DNA from: CAYWFP01 sp964457365
GTDB taxonomy: Bacteria > Planctomycetota > SZUA-567
Direction: 5' to 3'
Assembly: GCA_964457365.1 (NCBI GenBank)
Contig: CAYWFP010000063.1
Coordinates: 1 to 23,755, forward strand
Length of the DNA: 23,755 bases
Below the pieces are notes generated by a model. That model saw only the letters and a program-made list of their open reading frames with translations. It was not told where the DNA came from and ran no database searches. Of this stretch, positions 15,454 to 23,271 are shown piece by piece. Both the position numbers and the translations under genes were made by a program. Position 1 is the stretch's first letter; each line of letters begins with the position of its first letter.

Positions 15454-15479
15454 GTATTAGCGGACGTCGCATCGACGTC
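15454..15479 (-). promoter_or_regulatory. Inverted-repeat operator candidate upstream of the DUF5610-like gene
   Basis: A perfect 7-bp inverted repeat, GACGTCG/CGACGTC with a 3-bp spacer, occupies 15463-15479. It sits directly beside a possible -10 box TAATAC (15459-15454) on the minus strand. The matching -35 is weak, so both promoter and operator are tentative. The remaining sequence 15480-15680 up to rfaE1 is AT-richer and holds no feature I can support. Confidence 0.3.
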
Positions 15480-15680
15480 TTCAGACTTTTTCGAAAAAAC
15501 TTTTAATCATGGAACCCGTCTAATCTTCAATACGTTACACGATCCGGCCCGCGCTTTCGGTACCCCTGGACCCGGCGAGAGCGAAACCGCTTGACGGCGC
15601 GAAGCGAACGGCTAAAACTATCGTTACTCTTTGGGAAATTTGCAGTTGCATATTCTGCACGGCACGATGACGGAACCGAG

Positions 15681-16706
15681 ATGGCGCAATTGCCGATCGC
15701 CGCGAATCATATCGACCGGTTGAAGGATATTCGCGTTCTCGTCGCCGGCGACGCCATGCTGGATCATTACGTCGTCGGCGAAGTGGAACGCATCTCTCCG
15801 GAAGCGCCGGTGCCGGTGCTGCGGGTACGCGAGGAGACGTTCCGCCTCGGCGGCGCGGCCAACGTCGCGGCCAACGTCGTCGCGCTGGGCGGCAAAGCGA
15901 ACCTGCTCTGCCTCGTCGGCGGCACCAAGGACGGCGCGCCGGACGAGGATGCCAAACGCATCTCCGATCTCTGCGACAAGGCCGGCATCGACGGCGCGGG
16001 GATGCCGCTGCTGCCGCGCACCACGCGCAAAGCCCGCATGATCGCCGCCAAGCAGCAGATGCTCCGCGTCGACTGGGATCCGCCGTATACGAAGGGCGAT
16101 ACGGGACACGCGCTTGACGAACAGGGATCTCCCCTGCTGGGGCAAGAGACGCGCGCCTTCCGGCTCGACAGAACGAAACAATTGGTAGACGACTGCCAGA
16201 TCATCCTGGTCAGCGATTACGCCAAAGGCATGATCGACAAGGACTTCATGGATATCCTGCGCGCCAGCGGCAAACCCGTGGTCATCGATCCGCGACCGTT
16301 GCATACCGAGCATTACCGCGGCGTCACCCTGATCACCCCCAACCGTAAGGAAGCCGCCCAGATGGCCGGACTCGATCCTGCGCGCGACCGGCCGCCGGAG
16401 GAACTGGGACGCCGTCTGGCCGCACGCCTGAAATGCGCCGTGCTCGTCACACTCGGGCCGGAGGGGATGTGCCTGGTCCAGCGCGACGGCGAGGCCGAGC
16501 GCATTCCCACCCGCGCGCGCGAAGTCTTCGACGTCACCGGCGCCGGCGACACCGTCGCGGCCACCGCGGCGCTGGCGCTGGGCGCGGGGCTGAACCTGAC
16601 GCTGGCGGCGCATCTGGCCAACGCGGCCGCCGGGCTGGTCGTCGCGCACTTCGGCACCGCCTCGGTCACGCCGAAAGAACTGCGCGAATCGCTGCGCCGG
16701 GCGTGA
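15681..16706 (+). CDS. rfaE1: D-glycero-beta-D-manno-heptose-7-phosphate kinase (RfaE domain I)
   Basis: The 341-residue PfkB-family kinase matches RfaE domain I, which phosphorylates heptose-7-phosphate at C1 on the way to ADP-heptose for LPS core. The RISPEAPVPVLRV substrate block (about 38-50), GGAANVAANVVALGG and the C-terminal VTGAGDT with catalytic Asp290 are typical. There is no fused nucleotidyltransferase half, so it is the single-domain form. The start at 15681 aligns with homologues; the upstream frame from 15591 adds 30 residues of no similarity. The ribosome binding site is weak. It implies an LPS-bearing or at least heptose-making outer envelope. Confidence 0.9.
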   Translation: MAQLPIAANHIDRLKDIRVLVAGDAMLDHYVVGEVERISPEAPVPVLRVREETFRLGGAANVAANVVALGGKANLLCLVGGTKDGAPDEDAKRISDLCDKAGIDGAGMPLLPRTTRKARMIAAKQQMLRVDWDPPYTKGDTGHALDEQGSPLLGQETRAFRLDRTKQLVDDCQIILVSDYAKGMIDKDFMDILRASGKPVVIDPRPLHTEHYRGVTLITPNRKEAAQMAGLDPARDRPPEELGRRLAARLKCAVLVTLGPEGMCLVQRDGEAERIPTRAREVFDVTGAGDTVAATAALALGAGLNLTLAAHLANAAAGLVVAHFGTASVTPKELRESLRRA

Positions 16707-16734
16707 AGGAGTTGCCCCGGCGGGCGACAGTAAC

Positions 16735-16764
16735 TTGCGGGACACGGGCGTATCATGGTATCCT
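16735..16764 (+). promoter_or_regulatory. Possible promoter of htrA-DUF58
   Basis: TTGCGG (16735-16740) and TATCCT (16759-16764) are 18 bases apart in the 110-bp gap between rfaE1 and htrA. The match is moderate; transcription through from rfaE1 is also possible because no terminator is seen. Confidence 0.4.
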
Positions 16765-16816
16765 GAGCCGTATTGCGCGCGTTCAAACTTCCCGCGTCCA
16801 GTCCGAAAGGATCGCC

Positions 16817-18214
16817 ATGCCTCGACGTCAAGCCAACCTGTTTCCGTTCGTGTGCCTGCTGGTCTTCGCGACCAGTACGCCAGCGCTCGCCTCGGAAGGA
16901 TATTCCCGCCAGGAACTGGAGATCCTCCGCCAGGCGCAGGTGGTCTCGCGCGCCTTCGAGATCGTGGCCAAGCACCTCAGGCCGAGCATCGTCAACATCC
17001 TCGTCGAGAAATCCCGCCTGGTAGCCACCGACCCGAACACCCCGATCACAACCACGCCGAAACACGACAAACGCACGCCGCTCGGACAGGGATCGGGCGT
17101 CATTGTCGATCCGCGCGGCTATATCCTCACCAACCATCACGTCGTCGCCAACGCCGACACGATCTACGTCAAGTTCTCCGACGGCCGCACTATCAAGGCC
17201 GAGTACATCGGCGCCAGCCGCGAATCCGACATCGCCGTCGTCCGCGTACGGGCCGAGAACCTCGCCGTCGCGCCGATGGGCGACTCCGACGAGTGCGAGC
17301 CCGGCAGCATGGTCATGGCCATCGGCAATCCCTTCGGCCTCGAGCACTCCATCACCACCGGCGTCATCTCCGCCAAGGGGCGCAGCAAGATCAGCAATCA
17401 GATCGAACTGCAGGACTTCATCCAGACCGACGCGGCGATCAACCCGGGCAACTCCGGGGGGCCCCTGGTCAACCTCAAGGGCGAGGTGATCGGCATCAAC
17501 ACCCTCCACTCGGAGTACGAGGGCATCAACCTCAGCATCCCCGTCAACCTCGCGCGCAACGTCATGAACGGGATCATCGCCCACAAGACAGCCGTCACGA
17601 GCTACCTCGGCGTCAAGCTCTACCCGGTCACGCCCTCGATCGCCGAGACCTTCGGCCTGCTCAAACCGCGCGGAGCGCTGATCACCGAGGTTCTCGCAGA
17701 CACGCCGGCCGCGCGCTCCAACCTCAAGCGCGGCGACGTCATCGTCCGCTTCGGCAAGCGGGTGATCGCCGACGACAGCCAGTTGCGTACCCTCGTGGCC
17801 ACCACCAACCCCGGCGAGAAGATCGAACTCGAACTCTACCGCAAGGGACGCAAACGCACCGTCGACGTCAAGGTCGAGGCCATCCCCGAGGAGGTGGTCA
17901 TGGCCCGCCGCAGCCGACGGCTGATGGAGGACATGGGCATTCTCAAAGTAGTCGAGCTGACCGACGAGATCCGCAAGCATTTGGGTTACGAGAAGAACGC
18001 CACCGGTCTTCTGGTCGTCAGCGTCAAACGCGACAGCATCGTGCACAAGATGGGGCTGCACGAATCGAGCCTGATCCTGCAAGTCAACGGCAAGAAGGTG
18101 GAGACGCAACTCGACCTGGCCAACATCCTCGACAAGAGCGACATGGAGAAAGGCCTGGAGATCTTCTGGCGACTGGGCGTATACCGCTACCGCAAGCGTA
18201 TCGTCAGCCGCTGA
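16817..18214 (+). CDS. htrA: Secreted HtrA/DegP-type serine protease with two PDZ domains
   Basis: The 465-residue protein has a signal peptide (basic MPRRQ, hydrophobic core, likely cut after ALA at residue 25), so it acts in the periplasm. The trypsin-like domain has the triad His108 (TNHHVV), Asp138 (ESDIAVV) and Ser213 (GNSGGPL). PDZ1 covers about 255-345 and PDZ2 about 375-465. HtrA proteins degrade or refold damaged envelope proteins. AAAGG six bases before the ATG at 16817 supports the start; the longer frame from 16433 is the rfaE1 shadow. DUF58 follows 11 bases later, so the two are an operon. Confidence 0.94.
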   Translation: MPRRQANLFPFVCLLVFATSTPALASEGYSRQELEILRQAQVVSRAFEIVAKHLRPSIVNILVEKSRLVATDPNTPITTTPKHDKRTPLGQGSGVIVDPRGYILTNHHVVANADTIYVKFSDGRTIKAEYIGASRESDIAVVRVRAENLAVAPMGDSDECEPGSMVMAIGNPFGLEHSITTGVISAKGRSKISNQIELQDFIQTDAAINPGNSGGPLVNLKGEVIGINTLHSEYEGINLSIPVNLARNVMNGIIAHKTAVTSYLGVKLYPVTPSIAETFGLLKPRGALITEVLADTPAARSNLKRGDVIVRFGKRVIADDSQLRTLVATTNPGEKIELELYRKGRKRTVDVKVEAIPEEVVMARRSRRLMEDMGILKVVELTDEIRKHLGYEKNATGLLVVSVKRDSIVHKMGLHESSLILQVNGKKVETQLDLANILDKSDMEKGLEIFWRLGVYRYRKRIVSR

Positions 18215-18225
18215 GAGGAACCGGC

Positions 18226-19113
18226 ATGCCCGAGGCTACGCGCTTCGATCCGCGGACCATCGCCGCCATCGGCAAGCTGCCGCTGATCGCGCGTACCGTC
18301 GTCGAGGGCTTCCTCACCGGGCGCCACTCCTCGCCGTACCACGGCTTCTCCGTCGAGTTCGCCGAGCACCGCAAATACGCGCCGGGCGACTCGCTGCGGG
18401 ACCTGGACTGGACGGCCTACGCGCGCACCGGACGCTACTACATCAAACGTTACCGCGAGGAGACCAACCTGCGCTGCCGCATCATCCTCGACGCATCGGG
18501 GAGCATGGGCTTCGGCAGCGACGGGGTCACCAAAATCGACTACGGCTGTTGCCTCGCCGCGGCGCTGGCCTACCTGGCCATACGCCAGCGCGACGCGGTC
18601 GGCCTGACCCTCTGCGCGGGGGACAGCGCGAGCGACCTGCCGCCCTCGGCCAGGCACGCGCACCTGCAGGAGCTTTTCCAGCGACTGGAATCCGCCCGTG
18701 CCGGCGGACGGCCGCCGATCTGGCAGAGCATGGAGCAGACCGCGCGGCTCCTGCGCCGGCGGGGGCTGGTTGTGGCCATCAGCGACCTACTGGACGAGGA
18801 GACCGAACTGGTCAAGGCGCTCAAGCACCTGCGCCATCGCCGCCACGAGGTGATCCTCTTCCACCTTCTGGACGCGGCCGAGGAGGAGCTGCCGTACCGG
18901 CATATCGGCGAGTTCGTGGACCTGGAGACGGGCGCGAAGCTGATGGTCGATCCGCAGGCGGTGCGGGACGTCTACATCGAGGAGATCCGCGCCTTCCGTC
19001 AGCGCTTCAAGCGAATCGCTGGCGACTGCGGCATCGATTACGTCGCGGTCAACACGGCCGAGCCGTTCGAGCGACTGCTGCACCGCTATCTGCTCAGGCG
19101 CGGCCGGAGCTGA
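18226..19113 (+). CDS. DUF58 protein with VWA-like MIDAS
   Basis: The 295-residue protein has the DUF58 signature HGFSVEFAEHRKYAPGD followed by RDLDWTAYARTGR (about 39-70), then a VWA-like metal-binding motif DASGS (Asp89, Ser91, Ser93). DUF58 proteins usually sit beside a MoxR AAA ATPase and BatA/BatB and are thought to work with them on envelope or metalloenzyme targets. Here the neighbour is HtrA and no MoxR is seen, which is unusual. GAGAGGAA precedes the ATG. A weak hairpin (19115-19128, CTCGA/TCGAG) follows the stop. No membrane segment is visible. Confidence 0.88.
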   Translation: MPEATRFDPRTIAAIGKLPLIARTVVEGFLTGRHSSPYHGFSVEFAEHRKYAPGDSLRDLDWTAYARTGRYYIKRYREETNLRCRIILDASGSMGFGSDGVTKIDYGCCLAAALAYLAIRQRDAVGLTLCAGDSASDLPPSARHAHLQELFQRLESARAGGRPPIWQSMEQTARLLRRRGLVVAISDLLDEETELVKALKHLRHRRHEVILFHLLDAAEEELPYRHIGEFVDLETGAKLMVDPQAVRDVYIEEIRAFRQRFKRIAGDCGIDYVAVNTAEPFERLLHRYLLRRGRS

Positions 19114-19169
19114 CCTCGAGACGTCGAGCGTTTCCTTGACGCGGAGAGAAAGCGCCGAAAGACATATCG

Positions 19170-21383
19170 CTACTTCTCGTCCTCGAGTTCCTCGATATCG
19201 TCTATGTCCTCGATGTCTTCAATGTCGTCGATATCCTCGATATCTTCAACGTCCTCCACCTCGTCGGCTTCGTCGACATCCGGGGCATCGTCCTCTTCCA
19301 CGTCGATATCGGCCACGGCGATCGCGTCGCGGCTCTGCTCGCCCAGGTCCTCGATGCCGATCCCGTCGAGACCTTTGCCGTCGGCCTCGGTATCGCTCTC
19401 GACATCGATGTCCTCCAGCGGAACCGACTCCACCACGGCCTCGTCGACGGTGTCGGCCTTGATGTCGACGCTGGCGTCGCCCACCTCGGCGACGGGCTCG
19501 AACATGTCCCCGGAAGCGCGCGGAACGGCGACACTGCCGTTCTCCTTCTCGGGAATGACGGCGTTGCTGCAGACCACGCAGCGGAGGTTGCGCCGCTGAC
19601 GATACGGAGCGGGCACGCGGTACCGCGCATCGCAGAAGGTGCAGGTCGCTGCGAGTTCGCGCTGCACGCCGAAGTCTTCGACCTGCTCGGGCAGCCAGAC
19701 GCGGATGGCCAGCGGCACGTCGTTTTCGTTCTCGTCGAGAAGAGTCAACTCCGACGCGTCGTGGTATTCCGGCTCGGGACCGACGACGAACGCCTCCATC
19801 TGCCAGGCCTCGATCTCCGCCGGCTCCTGCGTATCCAGAATCTCCGCCACCGGCACGTCGCCGGACGCATCCACTCCCGCGGCGGCGGCGTGCTCCGATT
19901 CCGGCAGCGCCTCGTCCTCTTCATCCGCCAGGTCGCCTTGCGCGAGCGCGACCTCGGCTTCGCGCCACGACTTGACTTCCGCGGCCGCCGGCGCCACTTC
20001 GGCGGCGGGCTCTTCCTCGACCGCCCCGGCTGTCGATTCCGCCGCAACCGGTTCCGCCATCTCCGGGTTCTCGCCCGCGACCAGGGCCGCATCGCTCGAT
20101 TCGAGTTCATCGATCGCGACGGGTTCTTCGACATCCGCCGTCTCGTCGTCGGCAACCGCCGGCTTGAACGCGAAGAGTCCGGCTGCCGATTCCGCTTCCG
20201 CCGCTGCCGCCGGCTCCTCTTGCACCTCTTCGACGTAGAGATCCTCCTCGAACGGTTCGACAGACTCTTCGACGGCTTCCGCAGTCGATTCGCCTGCCCT
20301 CGGTTCCTCGTCCTCGGCCATCGGCTCGTCGACCCACTCGTCCTCGGTGGGCGGCGCGAGAGCATCCTCGATATCGTCCGCCTCTGCCTCGTCTACGACG
20401 CTCTCTTCGGCCACCGCGTCCTCGACCGCCGACGATTCCCCGCTTTCTTCGGGACCGGCCTTGACCTCCAGCAGCACGTCCAACTCGCCCGTCTCGTGAA
20501 CCGCGTACGCCTCCTGCGACGGCGTGGGCATCGGTTCCTCGGCGGCGGGCGTCTCCGCGACGTCCTCCTGCAGGTCCTCGATCACGCCGCTATCGGTCAT
20601 CGGCTCCGCGGGCGACGGCGCGGCCACGTCGGCGGTCTCCTCCGCACTCGCGACCGGACCGGGAGCGACCTCCACCTCCTCGACTTCATCTTCCCCGGCG
20701 GCAGGCGCGGCGGGCACCTCCGCAACCGATTCGATTTCTTCGACCGCCGCAGCGCCCGGAGCGCCCGTGACGCCGACGTCTTCGTCGACGGGTTCGGCGA
20801 CCACCTCGGCGGCCACATCGATCAGGCCGCTGTCGCCCGTTTCGTCCATCTCGACCGTTCCGACGAATTCATCGTCGACGGTGACATCCTCCGTGACCGG
20901 CGGTTCCTCCAGATCCTCCAACCCGAGCTTGGTTTCGTCGTCCTGCACCGCCTCGTCCGCGGCCGCCAGCGATTCGCCCCGGGCCTCCTCGCGAATCTGC
21001 CGCAGCATGGCCCGTCGGCGAGCCGCCGGATCGTTGGCGACGGCCTCCTCGTCGCCCTCTTCCGGCAGCGCCTCGTGTTTCATTTCCTTGAGCTGGCGCC
21101 GGCGTTTCTCGGCTCTCTCCGCCGACTGCTCCAGCGCGTCCCGGCGCTCCTTTTCCAGCACCGCTCGCGGCTTCGGCGCGACCGGCGGTTTGCCCTTCTT
21201 GAGCGCCACTTCCTTGAGACGCTTGAGCGCCTTCTCTTCGCGCAGCGCCACCGAGTCGGACTTGAGAGTTTCCCCTTCCCCGACGACGACGCGCGCCTTG
21301 CACTGCTTACAGCGAAACCGAACGCCCCGGTAACGCGGCGGCAGCTTGTACTTCGCTCCGCACTTTCTGCAGACGGCAATCAA
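19170..21383 (-). CDS. Very acidic 737-residue protein with two MJ0042-type zinc ribbons
   Basis: An N-terminal zinc ribbon (Cys5, Cys8, Cys25, Cys28; CRKC and CKQC) is followed by a charged, probably helical segment (about 40-145), a long Glu/Asp/Ala/Val-rich low-complexity region (about 145-500), then a small ordered-looking block and a second ribbon (CTFC...CVVC, about 581-604). The C-terminus ends in tandem EDI/EDV/DDI triplets. No signal peptide or membrane segment is seen. The start is taken as TTG at 21383, with AAAGGGG seven bases upstream, because translation begins there at LIAVCRKC; no ATG fits. Zinc ribbons of this kind bind metal and sometimes nucleic acid or proteins; the function is unknown. 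It follows the SDR gene by 47 bases. Confidence 0.8.
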   Translation of the reverse strand: MIAVCRKCGAKYKLPPRYRGVRFRCKQCKARVVVGEGETLKSDSVALREEKALKRLKEVALKKGKPPVAPKPRAVLEKERRDALEQSAERAEKRRRQLKEMKHEALPEEGDEEAVANDPAARRRAMLRQIREEARGESLAAADEAVQDDETKLGLEDLEEPPVTEDVTVDDEFVGTVEMDETGDSGLIDVAAEVVAEPVDEDVGVTGAPGAAAVEEIESVAEVPAAPAAGEDEVEEVEVAPGPVASAEETADVAAPSPAEPMTDSGVIEDLQEDVAETPAAEEPMPTPSQEAYAVHETGELDVLLEVKAGPEESGESSAVEDAVAEESVVDEAEADDIEDALAPPTEDEWVDEPMAEDEEPRAGESTAEAVEESVEPFEEDLYVEEVQEEPAAAAEAESAAGLFAFKPAVADDETADVEEPVAIDELESSDAALVAGENPEMAEPVAAESTAGAVEEEPAAEVAPAAAEVKSWREAEVALAQGDLADEEDEALPESEHAAAAGVDASGDVPVAEILDTQEPAEIEAWQMEAFVVGPEPEYHDASELTLLDENENDVPLAIRVWLPEQVEDFGVQRELAATCTFCDARYRVPAPYRQRRNLRCVVCSNAVIPEKENGSVAVPRASGDMFEPVAEVGDASVDIKADTVDEAVVESVPLEDIDVESDTEADGKGLDGIGIEDLGEQSRDAIAVADIDVEEDDAPDVDEADEVEDVEDIEDIDDIEDIEDIDDIEELEDEK
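19191..19262 (-). repeat. Tandem 9-bp repeat coding the acidic tail
   Basis: Seven clear and one degenerate 9-bp units with consensus near CTCGATRTC on the plus strand run from 19191 to 19262. On the coding strand each unit encodes an acidic-acidic-Ile/Val triplet. The period is a multiple of three, so copy number can change without a frameshift. Confidence 0.7.
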
Positions 21384-21430
21384 GAAGTCACCCCTTTCGC
21401 CAGTATCTCGTCCAGGTTTGCGGACAGAAC

Positions 21431-22153
21431 CTAAAACGGCGCGCCGCCCGCCCGCCGCAGCGAGAGGCAGTCGGTAATCGCGTTGCCCCGCTGCCGCAGG
21501 AGCATCAGCACGTGCGCGGCGATCTCCCCGGGCTGAATCAACTCCGCCGGATCCAGATCCGGCCGCGCCGCGCGGATCATCTCCGTGGCCACCGCGCCCG
21601 GGCATACCGCCTGCACGACAATGCCGACGGCGCGTCCCTCCAGCGCCATGACCTTGGTCAGCCCCATCAGGCCGTGCTTGCTGGCGGCATACGCGGCCTG
21701 GTTGGCATAGCCCTTCAAGCCGACCACGGAGGCGATATTGACGATGCGACCACCGCGACCTTGCATGCGCAGCATCGCCTCCCGCGCGCAGAGGAACGCG
21801 CCGCGCAGATTGACCTGCTGCACACGGTCCCATTCCGCGGCGGTGGTCTCCGTCAGCGGTTTGAAGACGCCGAGACCGGCGTTGTTGATCAGGATATCCA
21901 GATCGCCGAACTCGTCGACGGCAGCGTACAGCGCCAAAATCGATTGCTCGTCGGCCAGATCGCAGCACACTGCAGACGCTTCGCCGCCGTTCTGGCCGAT
22001 GCGCGCGGCCGTGGCCTCCAGTTCGCTCCCGGTCCGGCTGGTCAGCACCACGCGCGCACCGGCTCCGGCCAGCGCCAGGGCGACGGCCTCGCCGATGCCG
22101 CGACCGGCTCCGGTCACCAGCGCCAGCTTGTCCGCGAAATCCTTCTCCGGCAC
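21431..22153 (-). CDS. Short-chain dehydrogenase/reductase (FabG-like)
   Basis: The 240-residue protein is a classical SDR. The cofactor loop is TGAGRGIG (14-21), NNAG is at 90-93, and the catalytic tetrad is Asn115, Ser142, Tyr155 and Lys159 (YAASK). Such enzymes reduce ketones or oxidise alcohols with NAD(P)H; the substrate is not clear, though FabG-like 3-ketoacyl reductases look similar. The start is GTG at 22153 with GAGGGA upstream. It sits 16 bases after the TPR gene and 47 before the zinc-ribbon gene, in one apparent operon. Confidence 0.88.
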   Translation of the reverse strand: MPEKDFADKLALVTGAGRGIGEAVALALAGAGARVVLTSRTGSELEATAARIGQNGGEASAVCCDLADEQSILALYAAVDEFGDLDILINNAGLGVFKPLTETTAAEWDRVQQVNLRGAFLCAREAMLRMQGRGGRIVNIASVVGLKGYANQAAYAASKHGLMGLTKVMALEGRAVGIVVQAVCPGAVATEMIRAARPDLDPAELIQPGEIAAHVLMLLRQRGNAITDCLSLRRAGGAPF

Positions 22154-22169
22154 GCCGGATCCCTCGAAC

Positions 22170-22883
22170 TCAGGCGTCGAACGGCGTGTCCATCATGCAG
22201 CAAGCGGCCTGGCGCGAACCGCCCGGGCAGTCGTAACCGGTCACCGGACAGGCCGTGGCCGCCTCGGGACCGCGAACGGGACGGGTGCGCAGACAATGGG
22301 CATAGGGGCAGAACTGCGCCTCTTCCTCGTAGCGCTCGTTGTATTCGACGTTGAAGGACAAGCCCTGGGAGGCGAGAAAGCCCTTGGTATCCGCCACCGC
22401 CTCCGGGTCGTTCCCGGCCAGCGCCCGGCAGGCATCGAGCAGATCCTCGGTCTCGCCGGCTTCGTCCCCGAGACACGCCAGCACCTCCAGGTCCTCGACC
22501 GCCGGTTCGAACTGCCCGCACCGGGCGAAGAGCCAGCCGCGCAGGCCGTGCGCCTCGGGCTGCAACGCGTCGAGATCGAGCGCGCGGGCGGCGTTGCGCA
22601 GCGCTCCGTCGTAATCCTCCAGGTTGCGCAGCGCCTCGCCGACGCGCGCATGCCCCAGCGCGTCGCGGGAATTGAGCCGGATGACGGTCTTGAAATCCTC
22701 CAGCGCCTTGCGATCGTGACCGAGATACATCAGCGCCAGGCCGCGATTGCCGTAGGCGCCTTCCCATTCCGGAAACAGCGCGATCAACTCGGTAAACGCG
22801 TCGCGCGCCTCGCCGTGGCGCTGCTGATCGAGCAGGTCGCGCGCGTTCTCGAATTGTTTCTCACCGCAGGTATAGTCGCTCAT
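22170..22883 (-). CDS. TPR protein with a cysteine-rich C-terminus
   Basis: The 237-residue protein has about four TPR-like helix pairs (residues 9-40, 43-74, 77-108, 111-140), then a C-terminal region with six cysteines (C192, C197, C212, C219, C228, C229) in a CX4C ... CX6C ... CC pattern, which suggests metal binding or a redox role. The spacing matches no zinc motif I know. The start is at 22883; an upstream in-frame ATG at 22916 would lie before the predicted transcription start. GAGGA is 11 bases ahead. It heads an operon with the SDR and the zinc-ribbon protein. Confidence 0.75.
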   Translation of the reverse strand: MSDYTCGEKQFENARDLLDQQRHGEARDAFTELIALFPEWEGAYGNRGLALMYLGHDRKALEDFKTVIRLNSRDALGHARVGEALRNLEDYDGALRNAARALDLDALQPEAHGLRGWLFARCGQFEPAVEDLEVLACLGDEAGETEDLLDACRALAGNDPEAVADTKGFLASQGLSFNVEYNERYEEEAQFCPYAHCLRTRPVRGPEAATACPVTGYDCPGGSRQAACCMMDTPFDA

Positions 22884-22919
22884 GGAGACGGATTTCCTCG
22901 GATGCCGAATATGCATGGC

Positions 22920-22948
22920 ATTTTCTTGATGCCGCGCTTGGTTGTCAA
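22920..22948 (-). promoter_or_regulatory. Promoter of the TPR-SDR-zinc-ribbon operon
   Basis: TTGACA (22948-22943) and GAAAAT (22925-22920) are 17 bases apart on the minus strand. The start is predicted near 22913, about 30 bases before the ATG at 22883. Confidence 0.65.
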
Positions 22949-23181
22949 GTCCCGAATTGCCTTGACCGCTAAGTACAGCCCGCCGCAAGTAGGTGAGCAT
23001 TTTGCCGGCGCGCCGGCGGCTGTGGATGCGAGGCGCGGCGCCAAGGCAACCCGAGTGGTTGGCGCGAAGCCGCAACGAAGCAAAACGGACCGTCGGCGCG
23101 CCGAGCGAAATCCCGATCTTATTGCTTAACGGGTCCTTACTCGCGCTGGGCTGTACCTGGCCTTTGCGATCATCGTTGTCC

Positions 23182-23210
23182 TTGACACACGCTCGGAGTT
23201 GAAATATGAT
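23182..23210 (+). promoter_or_regulatory. Sigma70-type promoter of asd
   Basis: TTGACA (23182-23187) and TATGAT (23205-23210) are 17 bases apart, close to consensus. The predicted start is near 23217, about 55 bases ahead of the ATG. The leader contains two copies of TACGGCCC (from about 23223 and 23240). Confidence 0.75.
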
Positions 23211-23271
23211 GAACGATTCGAATACGGCCCGATCAATTATACGGCCCCCGCGGCCAGGAGAAGGAGAAGGA

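Larger units (their letters stand above)
22884..23271. other. Intergenic region between the TPR and asd genes
   Basis: This 388-bp stretch holds two divergent promoters (22920-22948 minus and 23182-23210 plus) and two palindromes sharing GGCGCGCC: 14 bp at 23004-23017 and 12 bp at 23093-23104, 89 bp apart. No ORF in it looks real and no tRNA-like fold was found. Nothing else is recognised. Confidence 0.6.

Noticed and set aside
16313..18109. A 598-codon minus-strand frame opposite htrA
   Set aside because: The plus strand has intact HtrA motifs over the same bases, and the minus frame has no recognisable motif.
19115..19128. Hairpin CTCGA/TCGAG after the DUF58 gene as a terminator
   Set aside because: Only 5 bp with a broken T-tract (TTTCCTT); too weak to call.
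19761..21434. Plus-strand frames of 557 codons opposite the acidic zinc-ribbon gene, rich in Arg, Leu and Gly
   Set aside because: The zinc-ribbon motifs at both ends and the ribosome binding site support the minus-strand gene; the plus frame is the reverse complement of GAN codons.
22993..23202. A 69-codon plus-strand frame in the gap before asd
   Set aside because: No motif, no ribosome binding site, and the asd promoter lies inside it.
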